A DNA stretch of 64,000 nucleotides, taken from positions 193,703-257,702 of the forward strand of contig JAHDHL010000002.1 in NCBI GenBank assembly GCA_020631355.1, read 5' to 3'. Origin of the DNA: Saprospiraceae bacterium. GTDB taxonomy: Bacteria; Bacteroidota; Bacteroidia; Chitinophagales; Saprospiraceae. The translations under genes were made by a program, and so were the position numbers. Shown piece after piece: positions 54,247 through 63,492 of the stretch (position 1 is the stretch's first letter; each line of letters begins with the position of its first letter). The notes beneath the pieces are model-generated. The model was not told the origin of the DNA and ran no database searches. It saw only the letters and a list, made by a program, of their open reading frames with translations.

Positions 54247-54592
54247 GTTTGTCTAATTTTTTAAATGATGTTTTCTGAAAATGGAATACCTCTACTATTG
54301 GAATCAATTCACAATGAAATTGTTTCAATAATATTTAGAGCGTGTTCAGATTTAGCTTTTGAAGATAATTTTAGTCTATTTTGTATCTAATTGAGGCTTG
54401 AAAATGTGAGTTACGCCTATGCGTAATGATCATTTTCGGAACGAAAAGCAGGTACAAAAGGGGCAAAACTAGCCCAAAGTGTTAAATCTGAACACGCTCT
54501 TAGAATACAAAGGTAACATTTTGCCCGTGAGCCTAAACCAGATTTAGGAATTAGTCCCATTGTATGTAAAATACATGGAATAAGGAGGTCTA
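54247..54592. other. Intergenic region holding a MITE-like insertion
   Basis: 346 bp between two minus-strand genes. Besides the 162-bp inverted-repeat element at 54338-54499 it has AT-rich DNA with no gene or clear promoter motif. Confidence 0.5.
54338..54499. mobile_element. MITE-like element with 17-bp terminal inverted repeats and TTA target duplication
   Basis: Left end GAGCGTGTTCAGATTTA (54338-54354) and right end TAAATCTGAACACGCTC (54483-54499) are perfect inverted repeats. Each is flanked by TTA (54335-54337 and 54500-54502), a 3-bp direct repeat that would be the target-site duplication. The interior has two hairpins, TTACGCCTATGCGTAA and TTTTCGGAACGAAAA, and no coding capacity. A 3-bp duplication at TNA and a GAG-type end fit a non-autonomous derivative of the IS5 superfamily (IS1031/IS427 groups), which is inference. 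It lies in the region upstream of a lipoprotein gene. Confidence 0.78.
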
Positions 54593-55693
54593 TTATTCAT
54601 CCACCCAATCCTCCTTGGGAACGGCACCGAATTCTTCAATCAGTACATTATCATAGTGATCCGCCATCTTGAATAGATTGAAAAACAGTTCCCGACCCGT
54701 TTGTTCATTCAGATAACGGTCATAGATAAAAAGGGACAGTACGATATCCTTACTGTTTTCAGGAACAGAAAAACACAAGCCCTCCAGATCATTGTTCTCT
54801 TTCAGTAGATAATGATAAATCGGGGAAATATCCTGCTTGGGTAGATAACACAAATAGGCATCTCCGAATATCATTCCTGTTTTCGCGTTGTAGTATAACT
54901 TGATTCTTGCGGAGCCCTCCTTGATAATCCAGTGAGCCGGGCCCATTCTGCATAGTTTCACATCATGTCCCAAAATGGTAATGAAACTCTCTATCGTCTG
55001 GGATATCCCAGAGGGTTCGTAGTCTCCCAATGATGAGGGAAGTATGACCTTGGAACCACAATGTGAGCAGTATCCGTTATCGACATTGGATTCATGTACG
55101 ATATTCGAACAGGTCATACATCTTGCAGAGGTTACATCCGCTACTTTCCGAAACTCCTCTATTGAATTCTTCAAGTGTTCGACAGGTAAGGAGAAACCTA
55201 CGCTCTGGCCATCCTTGACAATAAAATTATTGATGCCGATAACGGCTCCCTTTTCATTGATGAGCGGGCCGCCACTATTTCCGGGATTCAGTGCCGCATC
55301 ATGTTGTATGTAGCCGATATTATGCTCAACGTGACGGGTATTGGAGATAATACCTTGCGTAGCCGAGTAATCATATCCGAATGGGTGTCCTACCGCTACG
55401 ACAACCTCACCTTGTTTGATTTCACCATTCGATAAACTCACTGTTACTTCCTGTCCCCTCAGTGCCTCATTCGGTTCAAGGAATGCCAAATCATACAGAG
55501 GGTCGGAGAACAGCACCTTGGATGTACAACGGTCGAAGTGTTTCCCATCCAGGGTTACCTCCCTATTATCACGGATGACGTGTTCATTCGTGATAATTAG
55601 ATCCTCATCTTTCAAGTAGAACCCTGTCCCTACACTGTAGGGTGTTCCTATCTGAACGACAATGGCCTTATATTTCTCAATGATATCTTTCAA
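54593..55693 (-). CDS. Cytoplasmic Deg/S1C-type serine protease with zinc ribbon and C-terminal chaperone-like domain
   Basis: The 366-residue protein lacks a signal peptide. Residues 10-180 are a trypsin-like S1C protease with triad His38 (TNEHVI), Asp68 (DPLYDLAF) and Ser140 (GNSGGP). There is no PDZ domain; instead a four-Cys zinc ribbon (CMTC at 192-195, CSHC at 209-212) follows, then a C-terminal domain (about 230-355) with IYHYLLKENNDLEGLCFSV and FFNLFKMADHYDNVLIEEFG. That domain resembles the YbjN/CesT type-III-chaperone-like fold. The next upstream gene has the same domain. It probably processes or polices cytoplasmic proteins. Identity of the C-terminal fold is inference. Confidence 0.8.
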   Translation of the reverse strand: MKDIIEKYKAIVVQIGTPYSVGTGFYLKDEDLIITNEHVIRDNREVTLDGKHFDRCTSKVLFSDPLYDLAFLEPNEALRGQEVTVSLSNGEIKQGEVVVAVGHPFGYDYSATQGIISNTRHVEHNIGYIQHDAALNPGNSGGPLINEKGAVIGINNFIVKDGQSVGFSLPVEHLKNSIEEFRKVADVTSARCMTCSNIVHESNVDNGYCSHCGSKVILPSSLGDYEPSGISQTIESFITILGHDVKLCRMGPAHWIIKEGSARIKLYYNAKTGMIFGDAYLCYLPKQDISPIYHYLLKENNDLEGLCFSVPENSKDIVLSLFIYDRYLNEQTGRELFFNLFKMADHYDNVLIEEFGAVPKEDWVDE

Positions 55694-55750
55694 GATGAAT
55701 CAAATATTACGTTTCAATATGATTTGTTCCTTGACGGCAACTCTCCCCAA

Positions 55751-57082
55751 TCACATTACTTTCGGATCCACATACATTTCGTGAATCATCATCAGGAATG
55801 AACGGGCAAATTCATATTTATTGGAAAAATCCAACATACTCGGATCACACCAGAGTGACTCGAACTGATTCTTATTGGACTTAATGATTTCGTTGATTTC
55901 CTTTTTGATGGCAGACTTATTGAACTTATCATTCTGATAATAATCCACATCATATCCTACGGCATCGAAGAAATCCGATTCGATGATTTCATAATACAAG
56001 TGCAACAATTCCCGATGTGGCCGGGGAACGGCCCAATAAAAGAGACTGTATCCTACGATATAACCTGTCATTGCCAGTGCAATTTCGTAGTGTTTGTTCT
56101 TGACGTACCAATCATGCTCCTTGATGACCTCATCGATGAATCCCGCCAATCGTTCATGGTCCACTACCTGTGTAACACCGAATGTACTCAGGGTTCCATA
56201 CATCTCACTGAAGCATTCTTCCTTTGTCCGTTCATCTATCTTCTCCAATTCCTTACGGAATTCCCTATTCTTTTCCACAATTGAACGCTCATCCTGTGCG
56301 AAATAATCCCTATTGATGCGTTCGAATGCTTCCATCATATAACCCTCCGGCTTCACTAGGTAGTCTATCTTATAGATGGTATCCAAAAGGATGTAACCTA
56401 TGGCCTGTGGATAGAGATTCTGATCGAGTTTGCCATAATCAATATTCTCCAATGCCTTTTTCAGGCTTGCCTTAATGAATTCGTACTTGGCTTCCTTTTC
56501 AGCACCTGAAATTTCCCTGATGTGCTCATTGGCAATGGGATGTAACATTTCGAATTCACTCACTAGCAAATCATCCATCTTATCGGCATTGGTTGCCAAT
56601 TCATTCAGTGCGTAATACAATTTTTGGGGAGAACCATCCAAAAGATAAGTGTCAAAGACAATGGAAACATCCTCATTCTCATCCAATGCAAACCGACTGT
56701 ATTTGAGTGTGAAATTCTTTTCCAATAATCTTCTCATGAACCCCACATGACTACCATCAGAACGAGCAACTTTTGCTTCGGCACGGAATTTCCGACCATC
56801 CGAATACCCCTTGATTTTCTTGGAACCTTGATAGAGTTCGAATGAGAAATGGGTATCACCTAACCTCTGGTATACGACGTTTTCCTCCTTGGGGTCACCC
56901 AAATAGAAGAAGAAGTCCTCGTAAGCGCTGAAGTGATTGCCATCATCAAACTTATCCAAGGAATTTTGCCAGGCTTCGTACTGTTTTTCGGATTTGTAGG
57001 AGTCGCTGTAACGACCGAATTTGATATCCGGTTTCTCGCTCTTTTCTGCCGTCCTTCCAAACCAACTATCAAATAGACCCAT
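55751..57082 (-). CDS. Protein with YbjN/CesT-like domain next to a Deg-type protease, function unknown
   Basis: I know no named family for this 443-residue protein. It starts GLFDSWFG, a short amphipathic segment. Residues about 68-180 have GSKKIKGYSDGRKFRAEAKVA, FMRRLLEKNFTLKYSRFALDE and LNELATNADKMDDLLVSEFE, which align by eye with the C-terminal domain of the adjacent protease (LLKENNDLEGLCFSVPEN ... ADHYDNVLIEEFG). The rest (about 180-443) is helical with a hydrophobic GYIVGYSLFYWAVPRP segment. No signal peptide. It is upstream of the protease on the same strand with a 57-bp gap. The shared domain suggests a joint complex or common partner; this is inference. Confidence 0.65.
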   Translation of the reverse strand: MGLFDSWFGRTAEKSEKPDIKFGRYSDSYKSEKQYEAWQNSLDKFDDGNHFSAYEDFFFYLGDPKEENVVYQRLGDTHFSFELYQGSKKIKGYSDGRKFRAEAKVARSDGSHVGFMRRLLEKNFTLKYSRFALDENEDVSIVFDTYLLDGSPQKLYYALNELATNADKMDDLLVSEFEMLHPIANEHIREISGAEKEAKYEFIKASLKKALENIDYGKLDQNLYPQAIGYILLDTIYKIDYLVKPEGYMMEAFERINRDYFAQDERSIVEKNREFRKELEKIDERTKEECFSEMYGTLSTFGVTQVVDHERLAGFIDEVIKEHDWYVKNKHYEIALAMTGYIVGYSLFYWAVPRPHRELLHLYYEIIESDFFDAVGYDVDYYQNDKFNKSAIKKEINEIIKSNKNQFESLWCDPSMLDFSNKYEFARSFLMMIHEMYVDPKVM

Positions 57083-57239
57083 TTTCGCAATTCATTCGGT
57101 GTAAAGATAGTGTTTAGAATTATAAGTCCATAGTTCAGGATTATTTGTCGTTTAAGATTAGCAATTTAAGAACGTATCCACAAGGATAAACCTTGGAAAT
57201 CCTTATCAATTTATTCTTTCGTATCATTTCAACATAAAA

Positions 57240-57839
57240 ATGAAACCAACACCTTTTGCCCATCAAATTATTGAACTGAAAAAGAGGGATCTGAACCTAA
57301 GGAAAGAGCTGATCAACCAAGGGATATTATCAAAGGGATATCATCAAGAAATGGAAGCCCTACACATTCGGAATGCCCGTGAATTGGATGCCATCATGGA
57401 ACAAATCGGGTATCCAACAATGGATAAGGTTGGCAAGGAAGCCAATGAAGCTGCATGGCTCGTGATACAGCATGCCATCAGTTTACCCAAATTCATGAGA
57501 AAGTGCGCCAAGTACTTACAGGAAGCTGTCCAAAAGGGTAAGGATAGTCCGATTCATCTCGCTTATCTTACAGATAGAATAGCTGTATTTGAGGGCAGAT
57601 TACAATTTTATGGAACACAGTTCGATTGGGACGAATATGGTATGTTGAATCCCCAACCATACGATGATTTAGAAAAAGTCAACCAAAGAAGACAATCCAT
57701 CGGACTGAATACACTGGAAGCACAACTACGGATTATTCGCCAAAGGGCAGAATTGGAGCAGGAAACTCCACCAACAAATTATCAAGAACGACAACAACAG
57801 TATCTCGAATGGAGAAAACAAGTGGGATGGGTCAAATGA
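57240..57839 (+). CDS. DUF6624 family protein
   Basis: The 199-residue protein matches the DUF6624 type: ELKKRDLNLRKELINQG near the N-terminus and IGYPTMDKVGKEANEAAWLVIQHA, whose GYP and WLVIQHA blocks are the family signature, followed by LAYLTDRIAVFEGRLQFYGTQ. Biochemical function unknown; often found in Bacteroidota. No signal peptide. It is convergent with the Hsp70-like gene, with 2 bp between stops and a small ATTCTA/TAGAAT palindrome there, and divergent from the protein of unknown function at 57082. Gene is short but complete. Confidence 0.76.
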   Translation: MKPTPFAHQIIELKKRDLNLRKELINQGILSKGYHQEMEALHIRNARELDAIMEQIGYPTMDKVGKEANEAAWLVIQHAISLPKFMRKCAKYLQEAVQKGKDSPIHLAYLTDRIAVFEGRLQFYGTQFDWDEYGMLNPQPYDDLEKVNQRRQSIGLNTLEAQLRIIRQRAELEQETPPTNYQERQQQYLEWRKQVGWVK

Positions 57840-57841
57840 TT

Positions 57842-59104
57842 CTAATAGAATAACACATGACTGTATGCCATGCCATTGGAAACAGAATTGAAATTATCTC
57901 CTGATTTAATGGCTTTCGTTCCGAATAATTCCCTCATGAAATTCTGAATGGGAACCACCAATGAAGTCCCACCTGTCATGAATACGGTATCCACTTCACC
58001 TACTCCAATATTCAACTCATCCAAAAAAGATAACAAATAAGACCTTATCTTTTCCACATCTGCGCCTATGATTTCCGTGGAGAATTCATTCCGTGAAATG
58101 CATTCTTCCAAATCAATGCCGTGGCTCTTGAATGCAAAGACGACCTGCTCTGATTGTCCCAATTCGATTTTCGTTCTTTCAATTTCCTGAAAAATGGAAT
58201 AACCAAGATTTTCATTCACCAAGGTGACCAAGTTCTGGAACTTGGGGTGATTATGGGTCAGGTAAAGGAACTTCTTCAGATTAGTCTGCATCCTGATACT
58301 ATCAAAGAAATTCATCTTCTCCCAAGAAGTAATATTCGTGAAAAAGCTTCTTGGTATTTCCAAGACATTACTAAAATCCCTGTAAGTCAATCCCCGGCCA
58401 AAATGTGGCGTTCCTCTCTCCCACATGATGGACGAGTCAAAATTATCACCACCAATATAGATACCTCCCTGCCCGATAATATCGCTTTTTCTATCTCTTT
58501 GGTCAATCCTATCGGGACTCAGGCGCATCAAGGTAAAATCAGAGGTACCACCACCCAAATCGGCCACCAATACTACTTCCTCTTTCTCGATGGTTCTTTC
58601 ATATGTGAATGCAGCCGCAATCGGTTCCATTTGGAAATACACCTCACTAAATCCTGCTTGGGTGGCAGCCTGCAACAACCGTTTCTCAGCAAGAGCATCC
58701 TTATCCGGATGTTCATCAAACACCACGGGCCTACCCAATACGGCCCTATCTATTTCCACTCCAAGGAAAGCATCCGCTTTTTTCTTTAAATGGAGGATGA
58801 TAATACAGACCAAATCCTCAGCATAATATCGCTTGCCATGGATTCTAGTTTCCTTGAATCCACTCCTTGGTAAAATACGTTTGACCGACTTCATGAACCG
58901 ACCTTTCATCTGGCTACCAACATATTCTTCCCTCGCATCCAAACCTACATGATAACTCAATGACATGCTCCGTCTTACCGGTTTCGGAAAATATATCAAA
59001 GACCCCTCATTAAAGGTTTTCAGAATCTTATTGGTCCTTGTATCAATGATAGAAAGGGCAGAATTGGTCGTACCGAAATCGATACCGTAGATGTAAGGAT
59101 GCAT
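57842..59104 (-). CDS. Hsp70-like (YegD/actin-fold) ATPase without substrate-binding domain
   Basis: The 420-residue protein starts YGIDFGTTNSALSI, the phosphate 1 loop of Hsp70s, and has phosphate 2 LVADLGGGTSDFTLM and an adenosine-type FMTGGTSLVVPI near the C-terminus. It ends there, so the peptide-binding domain of DnaK is absent, as in YegD-like proteins. ATG 59104 was chosen; an upstream TTG would add 11 poor residues. It is predicted to be a cytoplasmic ATPase with a regulatory or chaperone role. It sits beside DUF6624 and near the cytoplasmic protease genes. Confidence 0.85.
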   Translation of the reverse strand: MHPYIYGIDFGTTNSALSIIDTRTNKILKTFNEGSLIYFPKPVRRSMSLSYHVGLDAREEYVGSQMKGRFMKSVKRILPRSGFKETRIHGKRYYAEDLVCIIILHLKKKADAFLGVEIDRAVLGRPVVFDEHPDKDALAEKRLLQAATQAGFSEVYFQMEPIAAAFTYERTIEKEEVVLVADLGGGTSDFTLMRLSPDRIDQRDRKSDIIGQGGIYIGGDNFDSSIMWERGTPHFGRGLTYRDFSNVLEIPRSFFTNITSWEKMNFFDSIRMQTNLKKFLYLTHNHPKFQNLVTLVNENLGYSIFQEIERTKIELGQSEQVVFAFKSHGIDLEECISRNEFSTEIIGADVEKIRSYLLSFLDELNIGVGEVDTVFMTGGTSLVVPIQNFMRELFGTKAIKSGDNFNSVSNGMAYSHVLFY

Positions 59105-59302
59105 AATGGATTGGATTCGGGTTAGTAAGGGGCGCAAAGATAAGGGATATCGAATATAATTGTTGGTATCTTTTCATACACACATTATACTTTCCATTTC
59201 AAATTCACCTATTTTTCATCAAAACCAAATCCTAATACGCTCCTAAACCAATAAACACTTACTTTTGTATTAGAATCCAAGCATCAAGGAAGAACATATT
59301 TT

Positions 59303-60982
59303 ATGATAATAGATCAGACCTTTCGAAATATCGGTCGGGTAAGGGAAATAGCAGCCATACTGAGTAAGTATGGCTTTGAGGAGTTTGTGAATGCCACTCC
59401 TTTGAGTTCCCTGATTCCGGACAAGCGAAGGTTGAGCTGGAAAAAGGAAAAGGAAGCAAAGAAATACAACCGTTGGGAGCTGATTCGCATGGCGGCTGAG
59501 GATTTGGGGCCTACCTACATCAAATTGGCGCAAGCCTTGAGCAATCGTCCTGATTTATTACCTGATGCACTGATCGAGGAATTACAGAAATTACAAAGTG
59601 AAGTCAGCACTTTGGAATACGAGGTCGTGGAGCATATCATCGAACATGAATTGGGCAATGATATTGAGAATATCTTTGATGAATTCTACAAGAAGCCCTT
59701 GGGTTCCGCTTCTATTGGGCAAGTACATCGTGCCAGACTGAAGGATGGTTCCAATGTAGTGGTGAAAGTCCAAAGGCCAGGTGTAAGGAAGAAAGTCCAG
59801 ACCGATTTGGATATCCTCAAGATACTGGTGCGCTGGGGACAACAACAACTAGAAAGCCAGGGCGTATATGGGGCCAGAGATATCATTGATGCCTTTGAGC
59901 GGAGTTTGATGAAGGAATTGGACTACAATACGGAAGCCCGATTCATGGAACAATTCCGTTCCTATTACAAAAAGAATCAAGATTTTTATGTCCCCAAGGT
60001 ATACAGGGAACTAACGACCAGTAAGGTCTTGGTGCAGGAATTCATTCGTGGAGCCAAGATTACCGATGTTGAGAAACTTCAGAAATGGGGTGTCGATACC
60101 CCGAAACTCGCAGAAAAGGGAATTGATATCTATCTTTCCCAAATCTTCGAACATGGTTATTTCCATGCGGACCCCCATCCTGGCAATATCATCATCAAGG
60201 AAGATGGTACTCTATGTCTGATTGACTTCGGTATGGTCGGCAAACTATCCAAACATGACAGATTCGCCTTTGCCAGTATCCTGATTGGAATGGCCAAACA
60301 GGACCCGAAGATGATGGCTCGTAATTTCAAAAAACTAGCCATTGAAGCTGTCATAGAGGACGAAAGGGCTTTCGAAGCAGAATTGGGTGACCTGATAGAC
60401 GATTATGCCACACTCAATGTATCCGAGGTTGATATTACCGAAGTAACCATCAAATTGCAGGATATCATCCGAAATCATAAAATGAAGATGCCAGGTGGTA
60501 TTTTCATAATCATGAGGGCCCTGACCATTCTCGATGGAATCGGTAGAACCATACATCCCGACTTCAAGACATATGAATTTTTCAAACCCTATGGGTTGAA
60601 GATTCTCAAGCAGATGTATGCACCGGAGAACATTGCTGATGATATATTCCAAAATATGACCTCCTTTTACGAGTTCATGACCAGCTTCCCGGTTGAGCTT
60701 CGTGAAATACTGGAAAAAACGAGAAAAGGAACACTCCGCCTCGAGCATCAGAACTATGTAGACGAATTAGTCGTAGATAAATTCAACCGAGCAGCCAACC
60801 GTTTGGTACTTGGGATTGTTACGACAGGTATATACCTGGCTTCTGCCATTGTTCTTTTTGCATATACTTTCTATGAGGGGCCCTACAGTTTGGCCATTCT
60901 CATACTCAGTCTTGTAGGATTCATAACGGCCATTCTTTTCACCATGAGTCTTTTGGTAGGAAATTGGTGGAGCAATAGATAG
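59303..60982 (+). CDS. ABC1/AarF (UbiB) family kinase-like protein
   Basis: The 559-residue protein has the KxGQ-region variant DLGPTYIKLAQALSNRPDLLP, an ATP-binding segment IGQVHRARLKDGSNVVVKVQRPG, the catalytic loop HADPHPGNIIIKEDG, and metal motif DFGMVG. Two hydrophobic helices at the C-terminus (about 508-555) anchor it in the membrane. UbiB-family members support ubiquinone or menaquinone synthesis or lipid transport; in a menaquinone-using Bacteroidota the role is open. A -7-like TACTTTTG at 59260-59267 precedes the ATG. It is followed 74 bp later by bshA on the same strand. Confidence 0.88.
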   Translation: MIIDQTFRNIGRVREIAAILSKYGFEEFVNATPLSSLIPDKRRLSWKKEKEAKKYNRWELIRMAAEDLGPTYIKLAQALSNRPDLLPDALIEELQKLQSEVSTLEYEVVEHIIEHELGNDIENIFDEFYKKPLGSASIGQVHRARLKDGSNVVVKVQRPGVRKKVQTDLDILKILVRWGQQQLESQGVYGARDIIDAFERSLMKELDYNTEARFMEQFRSYYKKNQDFYVPKVYRELTTSKVLVQEFIRGAKITDVEKLQKWGVDTPKLAEKGIDIYLSQIFEHGYFHADPHPGNIIIKEDGTLCLIDFGMVGKLSKHDRFAFASILIGMAKQDPKMMARNFKKLAIEAVIEDERAFEAELGDLIDDYATLNVSEVDITEVTIKLQDIIRNHKMKMPGGIFIIMRALTILDGIGRTIHPDFKTYEFFKPYGLKILKQMYAPENIADDIFQNMTSFYEFMTSFPVELREILEKTRKGTLRLEHQNYVDELVVDKFNRAANRLVLGIVTTGIYLASAIVLFAYTFYEGPYSLAILILSLVGFITAILFTMSLLVGNWWSNR

Positions 60983-61056
60983 GCATTCAGGATTTTTTGA
61001 GAAAGAATGGCTTTCGGGTATCGTAATGTGTTAAAACGGGAAATTATTCGTCTGAT

Positions 61057-62205
61057 ATGAAAATAGGTGTAGTCTGTTATCCTACTTATGGAGGCAGTGG
61101 TGTATTGGCCACTGAATTAGGAAAAGGCCTTGCTCGCCGGGGGCATGATGTGCATTTCATCACATATAGCCAACCGGTACGCCTGAATTCCTTTCAGAAC
61201 AATGTCTATTATCATGAAGTAAGGGATGCAGATTATCCATTATTCCAATATCCACCCTATGATACTGCGCTCACGAGTAAATTGGTGGATGTGGTCAAGT
61301 ATGAAAAACTCGACCTCCTACATGTACATTATGCCATTCCACATGCTACGGTAGCTTACCTGGCCAAGAAAATCCTATTGACCCAGGGCAGATATATTCC
61401 TACGGTCACCACACTTCACGGAACCGACATTACCCTTGTGGGAAAGAACCAGGCATTCCACCCTGTTGTGGAATTTGCCATTAACAAATCGGATGGTGTC
61501 ACTGCGGTTTCAAATAGTCTTAGGAAGGATACCCTAGACCAATTCAATATAGAAAAGGATATTCGGGTTATTTATAATTTTATTGACTTGGAACGGTTCA
61601 GGAAAGCCAATAAGGACCACTTCAAAAAAGCCATTGCCCCGAATGGGGAAAAAATCCTTATACATACCTCCAATTTTCGAAAGGTGAAACGCGTAGAGGA
61701 TGTGGTGCATATCTTCAAACGGATTTATGAAAAAATTCCTTGTAAGCTTCTCCTCGTCGGAGATGGTCCCGAACGAGCCAATGTGGAACGGCTTTGTAGG
61801 GAAATAGGCCTTTGTCATGAAATCAGGTTCCTAGGAAAACAAGAAGCTGTCGAGGAATTATTGGCCATTGCAGACTTATTCCTCATGCCATCAGGAAGCG
61901 AGAGTTTCGGTTTGGCTGCTTTGGAAGCCATGGCTTGTGAGGTTCCTGTCATATCATCCAACATCGGTGGTTTACCGGAAGTCAATATTGAGGGGGTCAC
62001 CGGATTCTTGAGTGATGTGGGTAATGTGGATGAAATGGCTGCTAATGCCATACGACTCCTAGGAAATGAAACGATGTTCAAGGAATTCAAATCGAATGCA
62101 TTGCAACAAGCCGAACAATTCGACATTGAGAATGTCCTCCCGCTTTATGAGGAATATTACCAACACGTATTGGAAACAACCGTTTACGATTACAAGCCGA
62201 GGTAA
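61057..62205 (+). CDS. bshA: N-acetyl-alpha-D-glucosaminyl L-malate synthase BshA
   Basis: The 382-residue GT4 glycosyltransferase has the BshA hallmark VCYPTYGGSGVLATELGKGL at the N-terminus and YYHEVRDADYPLFQYPPY, VHYAIPHATVAYL, the donor-binding SNFRKVKRVEDV, LVGDGPER and the MPSGSESFGLAALEAMA block. The enzyme joins UDP-GlcNAc and L-malate as the first step of bacillithiol synthesis, so this organism probably makes bacillithiol. The other bsh genes are not in the window. The next gene starts 3 bp after the stop. Assignment is firm. Confidence 0.94.
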   Translation: MKIGVVCYPTYGGSGVLATELGKGLARRGHDVHFITYSQPVRLNSFQNNVYYHEVRDADYPLFQYPPYDTALTSKLVDVVKYEKLDLLHVHYAIPHATVAYLAKKILLTQGRYIPTVTTLHGTDITLVGKNQAFHPVVEFAINKSDGVTAVSNSLRKDTLDQFNIEKDIRVIYNFIDLERFRKANKDHFKKAIAPNGEKILIHTSNFRKVKRVEDVVHIFKRIYEKIPCKLLLVGDGPERANVERLCREIGLCHEIRFLGKQEAVEELLAIADLFLMPSGSESFGLAALEAMACEVPVISSNIGGLPEVNIEGVTGFLSDVGNVDEMAANAIRLLGNETMFKEFKSNALQQAEQFDIENVLPLYEEYYQHVLETTVYDYKPR

Positions 62206-62208
62206 GCC

Positions 62209-62586
62209 ATGCTCCAAGCATTCACCCACTATTTCCTGCACCTTGGATTTGTTGGTCTAATCGCCATTATATGGGATAGAAAAAATTGGTGGAAATGCTG
62301 GCTGGTGTTATTGGGAACCATGTTGGTTGACTTGGACCATCTATTGGTCAATCCGATATTCCATCCCGAACGATGCAGTATTGGTTATCATTATCTACAT
62401 TGTCCATTACCAATCCTGATTTATCTTATCGGATTCCTGTATTTCAAACATTCATATACAAGATTGTTTTGTTTGGGATTATTGTTTCATATGCTGACGG
62501 ATTCCATAGACTGCATCTGGACCTTTTCCCATTGCGAAAGCTGTTATCAACAATCCATTGTTCATGAATGGATGCAAGGATTTTGA
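62209..62586 (+). CDS. DUF6122 family membrane protein
   Basis: The 125-residue protein has about four membrane helices and the motif LVDLDHLLVNPIF followed by HYLHCPLPILIY, the pattern of DUF6122 proteins, which are small and mostly restricted to Bacteroidota. The conserved Asp/His residues (DLDH, H near HPERCS, HMLTD) could bind metal. Function is unknown. Its ATG is 3 bp after the bshA stop, so it is co-transcribed with bshA. Confidence 0.78.
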   Translation: MLQAFTHYFLHLGFVGLIAIIWDRKNWWKCWLVLLGTMLVDLDHLLVNPIFHPERCSIGYHYLHCPLPILIYLIGFLYFKHSYTRLFCLGLLFHMLTDSIDCIWTFSHCESCYQQSIVHEWMQGF

Positions 62587-62710
62587 TGGAGCCATCTGTG
62601 ACGGATTCCTCAGAAATACACTTAACTTGGATACAAGGGAGAATTAAATTAGACATAATCATCCCAAATCTTAATATCTTTACATATCAACATCAATTTA
62701 AAAAAAGTAC

Positions 62711-63208
62711 ATGTTCATAGAAGATAAGGCCATCAAAGAAAAACTAAAGGAATTGTCACTTTTGACTCGAAAGGTTTACAGTATCAGGGAAAAGGAAGCC
62801 ATTTCTTTCAAAAAACATCCCAAGTTCGTTACGGATGTGATCAAGGATATGACCAATATTTCCTACAACCTCGCCATTGCGGACCATGTGAACAGCGAAG
62901 AAGAAAAACAACTCCTTTTGTTGGCACTGAAATATATCTTCTACCCTACCGGGAATTATAATGCGAACTTCCTGGATTCCATCGGAACACAATTCGATAA
63001 TTTCGAATCCAATTCACCAGAAATAGACAGTCCCATACTCATTGTGGAAAAGGCAAAGCAATACGACCAGGAACATGATGAGGGAATGACAGAAAGAATC
63101 AGGGAACTTATTGTAGATTATGCCGAAGCCCTTGTGATGGCGGATGGTTTCCAATCCGTAAGAGAGTTTGATGTTCTGGAGACATTCAAGTTTTGGGTCT
63201 TTGACTAG
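62711..63208 (+). CDS. TerB-like helical protein, unknown function
   Basis: The 165-residue protein is soluble and helical, with two similar halves: ISYNLAIADHVNSEEEKQLL (about 51-70) and AEALVMADGFQSVREFDVL (about 138-156). The AD-x-x-x-x-x-E pattern is that of TerB-like domains, which are linked to stress and metal sensing and occur beside many membrane-associated systems. This assignment is by eye. A TATCTTTA at 62677-62684 is a one-mismatch -7 element before the ATG. A terminator follows. The family is tentative. Confidence 0.62.
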   Translation: MFIEDKAIKEKLKELSLLTRKVYSIREKEAISFKKHPKFVTDVIKDMTNISYNLAIADHVNSEEEKQLLLLALKYIFYPTGNYNANFLDSIGTQFDNFESNSPEIDSPILIVEKAKQYDQEHDEGMTERIRELIVDYAEALVMADGFQSVREFDVLETFKFWVFD

Positions 63209-63231
63209 AAATCACATCCAAGGATAATATA

Positions 63232-63277
63232 AAGAATCCCTTACTCAGGCATCGTCCCGGGTAAGGGATTCTTCTTT
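63232..63277 (+). terminator. Terminator after the TerB-like gene
   Basis: A 13-bp stem AAGAATCCCTTAC/GTAAGGGATTCTT (63232-63244, 63261-63273) with a 16-nt loop and a CTTTACC tail, in the 284-bp gap before the next gene. Confidence 0.75.
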
Positions 63278-63492
63278 ACCCACACATCTTCATAGTTCAT
63301 CCTTGAACCGACTGATATCCAATGTGACACTCGCCCCACAAAAAAACACCATTTTCCTTTCCACCTCCATTTTTGTCAACTACTTGGCAAATGACACACC
63401 CCCTAGGTGTCACATTCTCCTTTTCATAAGGATATAATGTAGTGTAAGGCTTGATCATGCTGCATTCAATTGTATTCATCAAAATCTAAATC

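Noticed and set aside
58154-58789. 211-codon plus-strand frame
   Set aside because: It is entirely antisense to the Hsp70-like gene, whose motifs are clear; composition is that of a shadow frame.
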